This document shows, piece by piece, positions 8,627-19,700 of a stretch of 64,000 nt of DNA. Below the pieces are notes generated by a model that saw only the letters and a program-made list of their open reading frames with translations, did no database searches and was not told the DNA's origin. Numbering within the stretch: the first letter of the stretch is position 1; the number at the start of each line of letters is the position of its first letter. Location: contig NZ_JHWH01000009.1 of the NCBI RefSeq assembly GCF_000622145.1, forward strand, positions 87,683-151,682, in the 5' to 3' direction. Both the position numbers and the translations under genes were made by a program. The stretch comes from Paracoccus yeei ATCC BAA-599. GTDB lineage: Bacteria > Pseudomonadota > Alphaproteobacteria > Rhodobacterales > Rhodobacteraceae.

Positions 8627-9621
8627 CCGCCGTTCCAAACAACGCTGCCCGTCAGATCCCCGACCGCCTGACCAGCCCCGCGTCCCGCGCCCTGAAAAGC
8701 TGGGAGGCCCTGCTGGCCCTGGTCGCGGTCGCGATCTTTGCCCTGAACGCCTTCGCCTCGCCCTATTTCCTGGACCCGTGGAACCTTTCGGACGCCAGCT
8801 TCAACTTCACCGAAAAGGCGATGATCGCCTTCGCCATGGCCATGCTGATTGTCGCGGGCGAGATCGACCTGTCCGTCGGCGCGATCATCGCGCTGGCCTC
8901 GACGGTCATGGGGCTGGCGATGGCGGCGGGCGCCTCGACCCCGGTGCTGGTGGCCCTGGGCCTGGGCACGGGGGTTTTGTGCGGCGCGTTCAACGGGCTG
9001 CTGGTCGCGCGCTTCGGCCTGCCCTCCATCGTCGTGACCATCGGCACCATGAGCCTGTTTCGCGGCATCAGTTACATCGTGCTGGGCGACGGCGCCTTCA
9101 CCGGCTATCCCGACAGCTTTGCCTGGTTCGGGCAGGGCTATGTCTTCTGGGTCATCACGGTCGAACTGGTGATCTTTGCGCTGGCCGCCCTGGTCTTTGG
9201 CGTGCTTCTGCACCGCACCAGCTTTGGCCGCATGGTCCAGGCCATCGGCAACAACGCCACCGCCGCACGGTTTTCCGGCATCCGGGTCGAGCGTGTGCGC
9301 TTCATCCTGTTCCTGCTGACCGGGCTGATGAGCGGGATCGCCGCCGTCTGCCTGACCTCGCGCCTGGGATCCACCCGCCCCTCGATCGCCTCGGGGTTCG
9401 AGCTTGAGGTCGTGACCATCGTCGTCCTGGGCGGCGTCAGCATCCTGGGCGGCTCTGGCAGCATCCTGGGCGTGGTGCTGGCGGCCGTGGTCATGGGGCT
9501 GGTGACCTTCGGGCTGGGGCTTCTGAACGTGCCGGGCATCGTCATGTCCATCGTCGTCGGCGCCCTGCTGATCGCGGTGATCGCGCTCCCGCGCTTGTGG
9601 TCCATGCGGCGGAGGGCATGA
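8623..9621 (+). CDS. rhaQ: Rhamnose ABC transporter permease 2
   Basis: The 332-residue permease is a paralogue of RhaP in the same BPD_transp_2 family. A cytoplasmic N-terminus of about 30 residues is followed by [18 protein letters not shown]. The family motifs are [57 protein letters not shown] and [20 protein letters not shown]. The last is the EAA-like loop that contacts the ATPase. Rhizobial rhamnose importers likewise use two different permeases, RhaP and RhaQ. Overlaps of four bases on both sides place it firmly in the operon. Confidence 0.92.
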   Translation: MTAVPNNAARQIPDRLTSPASRALKSWEALLALVAVAIFALNAFASPYFLDPWNLSDASFNFTEKAMIAFAMAMLIVAGEIDLSVGAIIALASTVMGLAMAAGASTPVLVALGLGTGVLCGAFNGLLVARFGLPSIVVTIGTMSLFRGISYIVLGDGAFTGYPDSFAWFGQGYVFWVITVELVIFALAALVFGVLLHRTSFGRMVQAIGNNATAARFSGIRVERVRFILFLLTGLMSGIAAVCLTSRLGSTRPSIASGFELEVVTIVVLGGVSILGGSGSILGVVLAAVVMGLVTFGLGLLNVPGIVMSIVVGALLIAVIALPRLWSMRRRA

Positions 9622-9935
9622 TGCAGAAACACGCCTTTCGCATGCAGCTGAACCCCGGCATGGCCAATGAATACCGCCGCCGCCACGACGCGATCTGGCC
9701 GGAACTCGTCGCGCTGCTGCGGGACGCGGGCGTGCGGGACTATTCGATCCACCTGGACCCGGAAACCGACGCCCTGTTCGCCGTGCTGTGGCGGACCGAC
9801 GACCACCGCATGGACGACCTGCCCGCCCATCCGGTGATGCGGCGCTGGTGGGCGCATATGGCCGACATCATGGCGACCCAGCCGGACGGCGCCCCGGTCG
9901 CCGTCCCCCTGGTCCCGATGTTCCACCTGCCATGA
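9618..9935 (+). CDS. rhaM: L-rhamnose mutarotase
   Basis: The 105-residue protein matches the RhaM/RhaU family (about 104 residues), which interconverts the alpha and beta anomers of L-rhamnose. This feeds the form used by the isomerase. Family features are the opening [40 protein letters not shown] with its catalytic-type His, [10 protein letters not shown], and the end WWAHMADIM followed by PLVPMFHLP. Two ATGs are adjacent, at 9618 and 9621. The first overlaps the rhaQ stop by four bases, the second by one; they cannot be told apart from sequence. The stop overlaps the rhaK start. The gene is called rhaU in Rhizobium. Confidence 0.94.
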   Translation: MMQKHAFRMQLNPGMANEYRRRHDAIWPELVALLRDAGVRDYSIHLDPETDALFAVLWRTDDHRMDDLPAHPVMRRWWAHMADIMATQPDGAPVAVPLVPMFHLP

Positions 9936-11302
9936 CCCCCGCCCGCATCGCCGTCATCGACATCGGCAAGACCAACGCCAAGCTGGCGCTGGTCGAGGCC
10001 GAGACCTTGGCCGAGATCGCCGTCGTCACCCGCCCGAACCGCGTCCTGCCCGGCCCCCCCTGGCCGCATTTCGACCTTGAGGGGCATTGGCAGTTCTTTC
10101 TGCACCACCTGGCCGATTTCCATGCCCGGCACGGCGTCGATGCGATCTCGGTGACGACGCATGGCGCCTCGGCCGTGCTGCTGGAGGGGCAGGGGCGGGC
10201 GCTGCCGATGCTGGACTACGAACACCCCGGCCCCGACACTCTGGCCGCTGCCTATGACGCGATCCGGCCCGATTTCGCGCAGACCGGCTCGCCCCGGCTG
10301 CCCATGGGGCTGAACCTGGGCGCGCAACTGCATTGGCTGCTGTCGGACCCCGATGTTGCGGGGCGCGTCGCCGATGTCGTGACCTATCCGCAATACTGGG
10401 GCTGGCGGCTGACGGGGGAACGCGCCAGCGACGTGACCTCGCTGGGCTGCCACACCGATCTTTGGAACCCCTGGTCGGGACGGTTCTCGGATCTGGTCGA
10501 ACGGCTGGACCTGACCGGCCGCATCGCCCCGGCGCGCCGCGCGAACGAGGTGCTGGGCGGCCTGCTGCCCGATGTCGCGCAGGCCACCGGCATCCCGGCC
10601 GGCACGCCGGTCGCGGTCGGCATCCATGACAGCAACGCCTCGCTTTTCGCGCATGTGCTGGGGCGGCAGGGGGCGTTCTCGGTGGTCTCGACCGGCACCT
10701 GGGTGGTGGCGATGGCGGTGGGCGGCCGGCCCGGCGCGCTGGACCCAGGCCGCGACGTGCTGGTCAATGTGAATGCGCTGGGGGCGCCCACGCCCTCGGC
10801 CCGGTTCATGGGCGGGCGCGAGTTCGAGATCATTCGCGCCGGCAGCGCGGCCGAGCCGTCTGACCGCGACCGCGCGGCCGCGCTGGACGCCGGGCTGATG
10901 ATCCTGCCGGCGGTCGAGCCGGGGTCCGGCCCATTCCGTGGCCGCACAATGGCGTGGACCCGACCGCCTGCGGGCGACGGCCAGCGCATGGCCGCCCTGT
11001 CCTGGTATCTGGCGCTGATGACCGACAGCTGCCTGCGCCTGGTCGGCGCGCAGGGCCGGGTCATCGTCGAGGGGCCCTTCGCCCGCAATGGCGATTTCCT
11101 CGACATGCTGGCCGCGCTGCGCGGCGAGGGGGTGGAAACCGCGACCTCGGCCACGGGGACCTCGGTCGGGGCGGCGCTGCTGTGCCTGCCGCCCCGCACC
11201 GCACCCGCCACCCGGACCTGGCCGGTGCCCGCGCAGGCCGACGCGCTGCGCCTTCATGCCCGGCGCTGGTACGATCGCCTGGGCGACAGCGCGCCCTCCT
11301 AG
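9932..11302 (+). CDS. rhaK: Rhamnulokinase (FGGY-family kinase)
   Basis: The 456-residue protein belongs to the FGGY carbohydrate kinases and should phosphorylate L-rhamnulose at O-1, giving the RhaD substrate. The N-terminal phosphate-binding motif is [16 protein letters not shown]. Later family elements are [46 protein letters not shown] and the adenosine-side loop [38 protein letters not shown] is the late segment of the fold. It is the last gene of the rhaRSTPQMK run. Its stop shares the palindrome CTAG (11299-11302) with the stop of the converging CHAT-domain gene, so the locus ends here. Confidence 0.9.
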   Translation: MTPARIAVIDIGKTNAKLALVEAETLAEIAVVTRPNRVLPGPPWPHFDLEGHWQFFLHHLADFHARHGVDAISVTTHGASAVLLEGQGRALPMLDYEHPGPDTLAAAYDAIRPDFAQTGSPRLPMGLNLGAQLHWLLSDPDVAGRVADVVTYPQYWGWRLTGERASDVTSLGCHTDLWNPWSGRFSDLVERLDLTGRIAPARRANEVLGGLLPDVAQATGIPAGTPVAVGIHDSNASLFAHVLGRQGAFSVVSTGTWVVAMAVGGRPGALDPGRDVLVNVNALGAPTPSARFMGGREFEIIRAGSAAEPSDRDRAAALDAGLMILPAVEPGSGPFRGRTMAWTRPPAGDGQRMAALSWYLALMTDSCLRLVGAQGRVIVEGPFARNGDFLDMLAALRGEGVETATSATGTSVGAALLCLPPRTAPATRTWPVPAQADALRLHARRWYDRLGDSAPS

Positions 11303-14300
11303 ATCAGCATCGACAGGTCGCGGGCGCAGGCCTCGGCCGCCTTGCCCAAGGGTCCGGTCAGGCAGTCCCCGGCCAGCCGCGCCGCCTCGGCCAGGGTCCA
11401 CAGCGTGTCGGAGTCCAGGGCTTGAAGGGCGTCGTCCCGGGGCAGGGCGGCGATTGCATTCGTGTCGCCCTGCGCCAGCGCCTGCAGGAACAGCGCCAGC
11501 GGGCGCTGCGGGTCGTCCCGTGGCAAGGCCGCCAGCGCCGCCACGGCGGCCGTTGCCGTGTCGGCCGCATTCTTTCCGCGCAGGATGGCCGCCAGCAGCC
11601 GCCGCAGCGCGATACGCCCGGCCGCGGCAACGCTGCCGCGTTGGGTGGCCAGATCATGCGCCTCGTTCAGCGCGTCCAGGGCCTGGTCCAGCGCGGCGTT
11701 CCGGGGCTTGGCCTGGCTTTCCAGGGCGGCCAGGCGCAGGTGCAGGCCCGCGATCAGTTCCAGCCGCTGCGGGCTGGGGCCGCAGGCGGTGTTCAGCAGG
11801 CCCATCGCCTGGACTGCGGCGCGCAGTTCGTTGGCGTCATCCTTCGGCAGGCGCAAAGGCAGCGCAAAGCGGTCCTGCAGCGCGCGCACCGGCAGGGTCA
11901 GCGTCTCGGCCATGGCCGCGCGGCGATAGGCGTCGACGGCGCTGGTGATGTCGCCGCAGGCGGCATAGGCATCGCCAAGCGCGCTTGCCACATCCGAGCG
12001 GTCGGCCCAGCCGTTCCTGCGGATGTCCTCCTCGAACTTGCCCAGGCGGATCAAATCGGCCTCGCGCGTGGCCAGGAAATCCTGGCGCAGGCGCTGGGTT
12101 CCGGCGGGATCGCCGGACAGCGGCGCAGGCGGGGCGGCGGCGCAGGTGCTCAGGCGCTGCAGAACCGCCACCGCCTCGGACGGAGAGGCGGCGTCCGGCG
12201 TGGCCTCGGTCCAGCCCCTGGGCGCAAGCGACAGCGCAAAGCCCGGATGCCCATAGCACTGATAGGCGCCCCAGGTGTTGTCGGTGGTGGCGCCATCATG
12301 GGCCACCTCGCGCGCATGGCGCACGGCGGCGCCAAAGTTCTGGCCGCCGCAAAGATCGGTGTAAAGCGTGCGGGCAAAGCGCATGGCGGAGCCATCGTCG
12401 ACGGCCCAGCCGCAGGCGACCACGGCGGGGCAGCCCGCCTCGATCAGTTCGACCGCCAGGCTTGCGGCCAGGGCCGGCCGGTCGCGGCGCAGGTGACGGT
12501 CGCTTTCGGGGATGCTGCCCAGGTGGCAGCAGTTCAGGAAGGCCAGCGCCGGCGGCTCGGGCAGTTGCGCCAGGATGCCGGATTCGATCACGTCCAGCGG
12601 CGGCGCGCCCAGCACGATCCCGGTGCGCGGCGGCTGGTCGGGGGTGGGCTGCCAGTCAAGGACGCCGTGGCTGGCCACATGGATCACGTCCCACACGCGC
12701 GAGAACAGCGCGGCGATCACCTGATCCGGTGTGGCGGTGTCGCCGATCATGCGTGTCACGCCATAGCCTGCCGCCTCCAGCAGACCTGCGACCGCTTCGG
12801 CCTCGGCCCGGGCGCCGGGCAGGGCGGGCAGCGTACTGCCGCCCCCGCGCGGGTCGCCGATGACCAGCGCCTGCCGGTTGCCGCCGCCCAGAGGCCGAAG
12901 CGGACGCTCGCGTTGCGCCAACAGCTGGCGCAGCACCCCGTAGCGCACGGACGGGGGCTTGGTCGCCATCAGGACCTCTTCGCCGAAGCCGTCGCGCGCG
13001 GGGCGGCGGTCGTCCAGCATCTCCCACGGGATCGCGGCCGTCTCGCGGTCCAGAACCAGGCGCAGGTTGCGGTCCTCGATGCTGTGCTGCTTCAGCTCTG
13101 CGGGCCACAGCAGTTCGAACAGCGTCCGCCCGGGCGACAGGCCCCGCGGGTCCGCCATGCCCGCGCTGTCCGGGATCATCGAGACATAGTGCCCGACCAG
13201 CCGGCGGCTGGTGGCGACCACCTTGGCCTCGACCCGGGCGCGCCCGTCCACCAGCAGATAGCGGAGCGGGCCTTCGCGGGCGGGCTGGCCGGGCGCGGCC
13301 GGCTCGGGCGGGTCCGAGGTGATCGACACCTCCATCCACCAGTCGGGCGCGGTTTCGGGGCCGGTCCGGCGCCAGCCGCCACGCCCCTGCTCCAGCCGGC
13401 CGGCCAGGGCGAAGCGGCCGGGCAGGCGGGTGATGCGGCCGCGCGCCGAATGCCAGGCGGTGACGGCGATCTGTTCGACCGACTCGATGATCTCGATCTC
13501 GGTAAAGCGCAGCGGCTCGTCGCCCGGGACCGCGCCGGCAGGCTCGGTTTCCAGCAGGCGGTTGGCCTGGTCGACCGCGTTCAGGATGGCGTTGACGCTG
13601 TCGGCGACCGCGATCATGCCGCTGCCGCTGCCCAGCAACACCACCGAGACGGCCAGGGCGCGCCGGTCCGTGTCGGTCTGCTGGACGGCGTCGGCATAGG
13701 CCAGCAGACCGCAGCGGATGGTCCGCATCAGGCTGCCCGTGGTCAGGGCCGAGGCGACGCCCAGCCCCACCACGATGCCGCCCCGCAGGCCCGTGCCCGC
13801 CGCGCCGCCCGCATCGGTCGTGGTGGCGGGTTCCACATGCACATCCCAACTTTCGATGATGCCGGGGTGCAGGCCGCGCGCATTGCGCCGGCTGAGCCTG
13901 CCGTTCAGGCTGCGGTCCAGCGCCGCCTCGGCCCCCATGATCGGATCGCCCAGGTTGTGGCCGACCAGAATCGGGTGGCGCGCGAACTCCAGGTTGCCGT
14001 GGACCACGGTCACGCGGACCTCGGGGCTGGGGGCCGAGCGGTCCAGCAGCGCGGGCGGGCTGGCCCCCATGGCCATCGCCAGCAACTGCGGGCCCGAAGG
14101 GATCAGGGGCAGAACCTCCGTGGCCGGGACGACCTGCGTGGCCGCCACCGCGGCCGTCGCCCCGCGCCGGCCCGGCCGGTCCGACAGCAGGGTGGTCGTT
14201 CCCCGCAGCAGCAGGTCGGCGATTGCCGGATGCAGATAGGCGTCCTTGCACAGGTCGCCGTGTTCCGACGGCGCATACCAGACCGGGACCCCGTCGGGGA

Positions 14301-16668
14301 TGCCGGTGCGCCACAAGACGGTGCCGTCGCCCTCGGGCGAAACCCGCATGCGCAACGCGCCATCGACGACAAGAAGCTCGGCGCAGGTATCGCCCATCCC
14401 GGCGACGTAAAGGCTGCGGCCTTTCGGAATGCCCGCCTTGTCCCGCAGCAGGACCTGGGCCTGCGCCGCCAAGGCCAAAGCCTGGGCCGAGGGCGCTTCG
14501 GCGTCAAATCCCGCCCAGGGTTCCGGGACCAGCAGCTCGGGCGGCAAAAGCTGCACCGCGCCGGGCCATTCGCGCAGGATGGCGGTGATGTCGCCGATGT
14601 CGTCATGCGGGCTGAGCAGGGCCAGCGCCTTGACCGTCCGGGTCCGTCCCAACAGCGCCAGCCCCATCTGCCAGGACCCGCCGTTCGGCGTTCCCAGCAT
14701 CAGAAAGCGCGATTCGGGATGGGCCATAAAGCCGCGCATCAGCTCGGGCGACTGGGCCAGCGCCATGCGCGCGACCAGCCCGCCCATCGAATGGCCGACG
14801 ATGTGAAGCGGGCGGCTGTCGTCCTGGGCCAGCAGGGCCGTCAGCCTGGCCGCCAGGCGGGCGCCCAGGTCCTGCAGGGACAGGCGCCAGTCATAAGGCA
14901 TGGCCACGACCTCATGGCTGCGCGCCAGATGATCGCAAAGCGCGCCGTAGTAAAGCCCGACCACCCCGTCTTCCGTGATCTGCGTCCTGCCGAGCGCCAG
15001 GGACTTCACGCCCCGCGTGCAGATGCCGAAAGGGCTGACCCAGACGCGATTCTTCCCCACGGCAAGGTGGCTGCCGGTGATCCCAGGCAGGATGACGGCC
15101 AGCGGCGTGCCCCGGCCCCGCGACAGAAAAGGCGCGGCATCGGCCGAGCGGATCGTGCCGCGCAGCCTGGCCTCGGCCTCGCGCATCTGCTCGGGCAGCG
15201 AGGGGACCGATCCCTCTCTCAGCAGGGCAGGGTCGCGCAATCCCAGCAGCATCGCCTGCGCGGTCGGGTCGTTGGCGAAGAAGCGCGAATGATCGACCTG
15301 CGGCCCGCGATCCAGCACCAGGGGCGGGGCCACGGCGCGGGGCGACCCGCCCCCGACCGAGCCGGTTTCCACCACCAGGTCGTTCTCGCCCTGGAGCAGC
15401 GCGTCGGCCAGCCAGACCAGCAGGCGCTTGACGACGCCCGCCGGCTCGGCGTCGCCGCCGATGACGACCAGCCCGTCCTGGGCGGGGGCTTCGTCCTGGG
15501 GCGGGGCGGGGTTGGCGGGCCCGCGGTTCAGGATGGCCAGCAGCGGGGACGCGTCCGGCGCCATGGCCGCGATGCCGGGCAGGGCGTCGGGGTTGTCTTT
15601 CCCGGCCGAGGCCGCCAAGGCCAGCCGCCGCAGCCCCTCGACCTTGCGCTGCACAGCATCGTCGATGGCCAGGGGGTCGATCGTCTGCTGCACCAGGTTG
15701 AACAGCAGGTTCAGCCAGCGGTCCAGCCGGCCACCGGCCAGGTCGGTGCCGCGCGCCGGGCAGGCCACCCGGACAAAGCGCGTGACCCGCACCCCGCTAG
15801 CGACCAGCGCCTGGCCCAGTTCCTTGGCCGCAGGGCGGTCCCGTTCGGCCAGTTCCTGCACCTCGGCCGGGTCGAACACCGTGTCGGTGCCCGGCGCGAC
15901 CAGTTGCGGCCGGGCCAGCAATTCGCCCACCAGCCCGCCGCGGCTGTGGCTGACAAGGTGCAGCGTGATGTCCGGGGGCAGCGCCGCCAGCAGCGTCGTG
16001 GCGTTCTGGATCGGGTCCTCGGTCAGGGTGCGGTGGTCGAAGGCCAGCACCCGCCCGGGATAGGTCGCATGCAACTGGCGCCAGATCGCCGGCTGCGCCC
16101 CGATCAGCTTGCCAAAGCCCTCCAGCGTCGAGGAGGCCGTGCCGTGCAGGAACAAAAGCCAGGTCTTGCCCTCGGCTGCGGTGCCGGGGGCAAGGGGCTC
16201 CAGCGTGCCGTCGGGCAGCCAGCGGTTCAGCCCCAGCGCGGGGTTCTGATCCTCAAGCTGGCGGGCTGCCTCGGCGGGCTTGCCATCGACCTTGAGCACC
16301 TGGACGGTCTTGACCGCCCAGGCCAGCAGTCCCCGGTCCAGACCGCGGCGACCGCGCGCGGGCGGGTCAAGCTGAAGATGGGTCGGCAGCACCAGCAGAT
16401 CGTCGCCCGCGCCGTCGCGGGTCATCGCCGCGCCACTCGCCAGCAGGGCCTGCGCCTCGTCCCCGCGCAGCAGCAGGCGGGGGGCGCCCTCGCCCTCCAT
16501 CTGCAGTTCCAGCACATGGTCCGGCGGCAGGTCGATCAGCACCGGCAGGGCATCGCCGCGCAGGCCGGTCACGGCAACCTTGTCCTTGACCTCGACGGTA
16601 ACGGCCCCGTTTGCTGCCGGCGTCTCGTCGACCGGGACCTGCTTTTGACCGTGGATCTGCAGCTTCAT
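11299..16668 (-). CDS. CHAT-domain (caspase-like) protease fused to two alpha/beta-hydrolase domains
   Basis: This 1789-residue protein has an unusual order of domains. Residues about 165-330 are a PGAP1/lipase-like alpha/beta hydrolase with LLFLHGTASS and nucleophile elbow LVSHSRGGLVGE (Ser242). Residues about 520-820 are a second, LCAT-like hydrolase with VILPGITGSHLAVG, MPYDWRLSLQDL and IVGHSMGGLVARM (Ser627). Residues about 885-1150 hold a beta-rich conserved stretch (VVHGNLEFARHPILVGHNLG) that I cannot name. Residues about 1195-1480 are a CHAT protease domain with IHVASHGVLDW (His1334), FLNCCHLGS (Cys1380/1381) and GCPAVVACGWAVDD. The last 300 residues are helical and TPR-like. There is no signal peptide, so it is probably cytoplasmic. 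AGGAG precedes the ATG, 37 bp after the upstream receptor gene, so the two form an operon. CHAT proteases often act as activated effectors in signalling or cell death; the substrate here is unknown. Confidence 0.8.
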   Translation of the reverse strand: MKLQIHGQKQVPVDETPAANGAVTVEVKDKVAVTGLRGDALPVLIDLPPDHVLELQMEGEGAPRLLLRGDEAQALLASGAAMTRDGAGDDLLVLPTHLQLDPPARGRRGLDRGLLAWAVKTVQVLKVDGKPAEAARQLEDQNPALGLNRWLPDGTLEPLAPGTAAEGKTWLLFLHGTASSTLEGFGKLIGAQPAIWRQLHATYPGRVLAFDHRTLTEDPIQNATTLLAALPPDITLHLVSHSRGGLVGELLARPQLVAPGTDTVFDPAEVQELAERDRPAAKELGQALVASGVRVTRFVRVACPARGTDLAGGRLDRWLNLLFNLVQQTIDPLAIDDAVQRKVEGLRRLALAASAGKDNPDALPGIAAMAPDASPLLAILNRGPANPAPPQDEAPAQDGLVVIGGDAEPAGVVKRLLVWLADALLQGENDLVVETGSVGGGSPRAVAPPLVLDRGPQVDHSRFFANDPTAQAMLLGLRDPALLREGSVPSLPEQMREAEARLRGTIRSADAAPFLSRGRGTPLAVILPGITGSHLAVGKNRVWVSPFGICTRGVKSLALGRTQITEDGVVGLYYGALCDHLARSHEVVAMPYDWRLSLQDLGARLAARLTALLAQDDSRPLHIVGHSMGGLVARMALAQSPELMRGFMAHPESRFLMLGTPNGGSWQMGLALLGRTRTVKALALLSPHDDIGDITAILREWPGAVQLLPPELLVPEPWAGFDAEAPSAQALALAAQAQVLLRDKAGIPKGRSLYVAGMGDTCAELLVVDGALRMRVSPEGDGTVLWRTGIPDGVPVWYAPSEHGDLCKDAYLHPAIADLLLRGTTTLLSDRPGRRGATAAVAATQVVPATEVLPLIPSGPQLLAMAMGASPPALLDRSAPSPEVRVTVVHGNLEFARHPILVGHNLGDPIMGAEAALDRSLNGRLSRRNARGLHPGIIESWDVHVEPATTTDAGGAAGTGLRGGIVVGLGVASALTTGSLMRTIRCGLLAYADAVQQTDTDRRALAVSVVLLGSGSGMIAVADSVNAILNAVDQANRLLETEPAGAVPGDEPLRFTEIEIIESVEQIAVTAWHSARGRITRLPGRFALAGRLEQGRGGWRRTGPETAPDWWMEVSITSDPPEPAAPGQPAREGPLRYLLVDGRARVEAKVVATSRRLVGHYVSMIPDSAGMADPRGLSPGRTLFELLWPAELKQHSIEDRNLRLVLDRETAAIPWEMLDDRRPARDGFGEEVLMATKPPSVRYGVLRQLLAQRERPLRPLGGGNRQALVIGDPRGGGSTLPALPGARAEAEAVAGLLEAAGYGVTRMIGDTATPDQVIAALFSRVWDVIHVASHGVLDWQPTPDQPPRTGIVLGAPPLDVIESGILAQLPEPPALAFLNCCHLGSIPESDRHLRRDRPALAASLAVELIEAGCPAVVACGWAVDDGSAMRFARTLYTDLCGGQNFGAAVRHAREVAHDGATTDNTWGAYQCYGHPGFALSLAPRGWTEATPDAASPSEAVAVLQRLSTCAAAPPAPLSGDPAGTQRLRQDFLATREADLIRLGKFEEDIRRNGWADRSDVASALGDAYAACGDITSAVDAYRRAAMAETLTLPVRALQDRFALPLRLPKDDANELRAAVQAMGLLNTACGPSPQRLELIAGLHLRLAALESQAKPRNAALDQALDALNEAHDLATQRGSVAAAGRIALRRLLAAILRGKNAADTATAAVAALAALPRDDPQRPLALFLQALAQGDTNAIAALPRDDALQALDSDTLWTLAEAARLAGDCLTGPLGKAAEACARDLSMLI

Positions 16669-16705
16669 GGGCGGCTCCTGCCTGCAAGGGTTGCGGATGG
16701 GTCGG

Positions 16706-19700
16706 CTAAGGGTGGTTCCCCGCCGCCGCTTCCGGCGACAGATCGGCGTTCGGCAGGAACAGCGTGTCGTTCTCGACGGCGTTCAGCAGGAACAGATAGG
16801 CCAGAGGCACGGACATGCGAACATCTGGCTGGCCGGTGCCGGAGGCGTCCTTCCTGGAAAAGCTGGCGTTGAAGCGCGCGATCATCTGGGCGCGGTTCGA
16901 AAACAGCTCATAGACCCGCTGCTGGACGAAGGCCGCCAGGGCGGGCTTTTTCCTTTGAACCAGAAATGCATAAGGCTCATAGGACAGGAACTCGGCCCCC
17001 TCGGCCCGCTGCACCGGGCACGAACCGATGTCGCGCGCCCAGGCGTCGCGCTTGGCGACGATCAGCTCGCGGTCGCCCAGATACACCCGGCGCAGGTCCT
17101 TGCCGGATGTGCAGAACCACTTGATCAGCGCGCCGTGATCGGACATGGGGCAAAAACTGTAATCGTCCCATATGCGCTGCTCGAAGGGGATGTTCGCATC
17201 GGCCGGTGCCTTAGCAGAGGCGTTCTTGTCGGCGATCCCGCCGCAACGCGGGTCGGACAGGGCTTTGCTGGCCTCGGCGCAGACCGCAGCGTTCCTCCCT
17301 AGGCTGTCCAGGCAGGTCTGGATACCGTCCCCGTCACTCAGCACGGTTTCGATCAGTGCCGTGGTGGCGGTGCTCAACCGCGTGATGTTCTGGTCCTGGA
17401 CCATCGTGTTCAGATTTTCGGCCCTTTGGTGAAGCGTTTCCCAGTCCTCGTGCAGGCGACGCCAAGACTCCATGACAGCATCAAAGGATGCGCGCCGGCG
17501 TGGATCGACCTGCGTGACCGCGATCTGGCTTGCGGGGCTTTGCACGATGCTTGGTTCGTTCAGCAAACGCTGGGCCAGCAATGCCGCCTGCCAGCGCAGG
17601 TTGCAGCGTTCCACCAGCAGCGCCCGCGTATCCGGCATGAAGACCCGAAACTGGTCCACATGGCAGGTCTTGAGCGCAACGTCCCGCGCCGTCGCGTTCA
17701 GCACGAAGCCCAGGGCGACCGCGCCGACATTGCGGTTGCCCGTTTCCAGATAGGACACGCCCGACACGAAGACGATGGGTGAATAGATCCCCTTTTCGGA
17801 TCGGTCGCGTTCGGAAAACCGCATGGTAACGGCGTCGCACAAGAGATCCACGTCACCCGCGTTGAACATGTCGAAGCGGTCTTTTGCCCCGACGGGCACG
17901 GCCTCGACCTTGTAGGCGGGATAGCCGTCGAAGATGTCAAAGCACATATCGGCCAGATAGCCGTGGAACTGGCGCGGGCCGCTTGCTTCATTCCGATAGG
18001 AAAATGGCGCGATGTCGACGCGAAACCCGATGCGAACCGGCTCGGGCTCGGCGCGGGCTGGCGTTGGCGCCAAGACCAGCATCGGGAACAGCATCGCCAG
18101 CAATGCCAGACCGGCGGCGCTTTCGACGCCTGTCCCGGTCCGGTCGCGTTCACGAACATTCGCGCGGCGCCGCTCGGGCAGGTCGCCAAAGATGCCGACC
18201 GCCAGAAAGGTCAGTGTCATCAGGGCCAGATGGCTTATCAGGTCCATCCGGCGGACGCAGGCCTCGGTCAGAATGGCGGTCGCGCACACGCAGTCGCGGA
18301 TCAGGACGGTCCCGTTCCAGTAGGTTGCATGGGCAAGCCATAGCGTCCCGATCACCAGGGCCGCCACGACACCCCAGATCAGCCGGCGGTGCGGGGTCTT
18401 GCTTAGATCGGCGGAATAGATGGCCAGGGGGATCAGCGCGGGCAGGATGATCGCCTGCGTCGGATAGTAAAGCAGGAACGGCGCGGGGCCCCCCGCCAGC
18501 AATTCGGCAAAATACTCGCGGTTTGTGGCAATGAAGAACGCCTTCAGCGCAGCCACCAGAACCAGTCCCAGCACACCTGTCGCAACGCCAAGCGACGTGC
18601 AGACCAGGATCTGCCCGGCATAGTGATCGGGCTTGGTGCTGTAGCGCGCGCGGGCCCAGTCGCCGTTGTCCCACAGGTATTGGCGCAGCGAAAATGCGGC
18701 AAGAAGCGGCAGCCAGGTCAGGGAAGCCAGGCGCAGCGTTTCCACCAGCGCCGAGATCAGCATCCCGTAAAGGTTCGTCCGCTCGACATATTGCCCCACC
18801 GGATCCTGCAGTCCCCGCCAAGCCGCGGCGGCGCACAGGACGAAGACGGCGATCAGGGCGGCGAACAGCCCCGATTCCGGGCCTGTCCCCGCGCTGTCCG
18901 CCCGCGCGGTCTTGATCAGAATCGCGTGCAGGGCAGGGTCCGTATAGCTGTGATCCTTGAAGTCATCAGTGCGGTCGGGGCTGTCGATGTCGCGTTCCAG
19001 AAAGATCGCAAGGATTCCCACCAAGTCATGGCGCAAGCCTTCGGCTTTGCTGAACGTCGTGTTAAGATAATCGTCCAACCGGGCCTCGCGGGTGCCGGAC
19101 AGGCGCCTGTCGTCGATCTCGGGCGGTTCGCTCATGCGCTGCTGGAATTCGTTCAGCAGGTCTCCGCTTTCGCGGACATAGGTTTCCTCAAGGTCGCGCA
19201 CGGTCTGGGACACCTCGTGTCCCGGCCAGCTGCCGCGCTTGCTTTTGGACCAGGACACCAGCAGTTCAAGCTGCGACAACAGCGAAACCAGGTCCTGCGC
19301 GCGGCTCGCGCGCCGCCGCGCCCAGGCGCCCGCCCAGGCGTGGCCTTTGATTATCCCGTCCCATTGCGCGCGATAGCATGACAGCGCCTTGCCCAGCGGG
19401 GATTCCTCTAGGTCGCCTTTCGGCCCCGCGCGCTCCAGGGTCACGATCAGGTTGCGCATGGTCTGTTCCAGCCGCACCGGGATGCCCACCGCGCGATAGG
19501 CGCGCAGCCGCAGCCAGCCTTCGATCGCGGCGACCGGGGGCAGCATCTGCGCCAGGCCTGCAAAGCCGAATGCCAGCATCAGCGGCCATTGCGGGCTGTC
19601 GAAGCGCAGCTTGTCTGCATAGGCGTCGATGCCGATGGCAGGCACCAGGCGGGCCATCTGCACCAGCAGCTTGCCAAAGAACGTCAACGAGACATAAAGC

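Noticed and set aside
10954..16872. An open frame of about 1970 codons on the plus strand, antisense to the CHAT-domain gene.
   Set aside because: It is Arg/Gln/Gly/His-rich with no domain, membrane or signal pattern and no ribosome site. Such long antisense frames are normal in GC-rich DNA. The minus-strand gene has clear domains.
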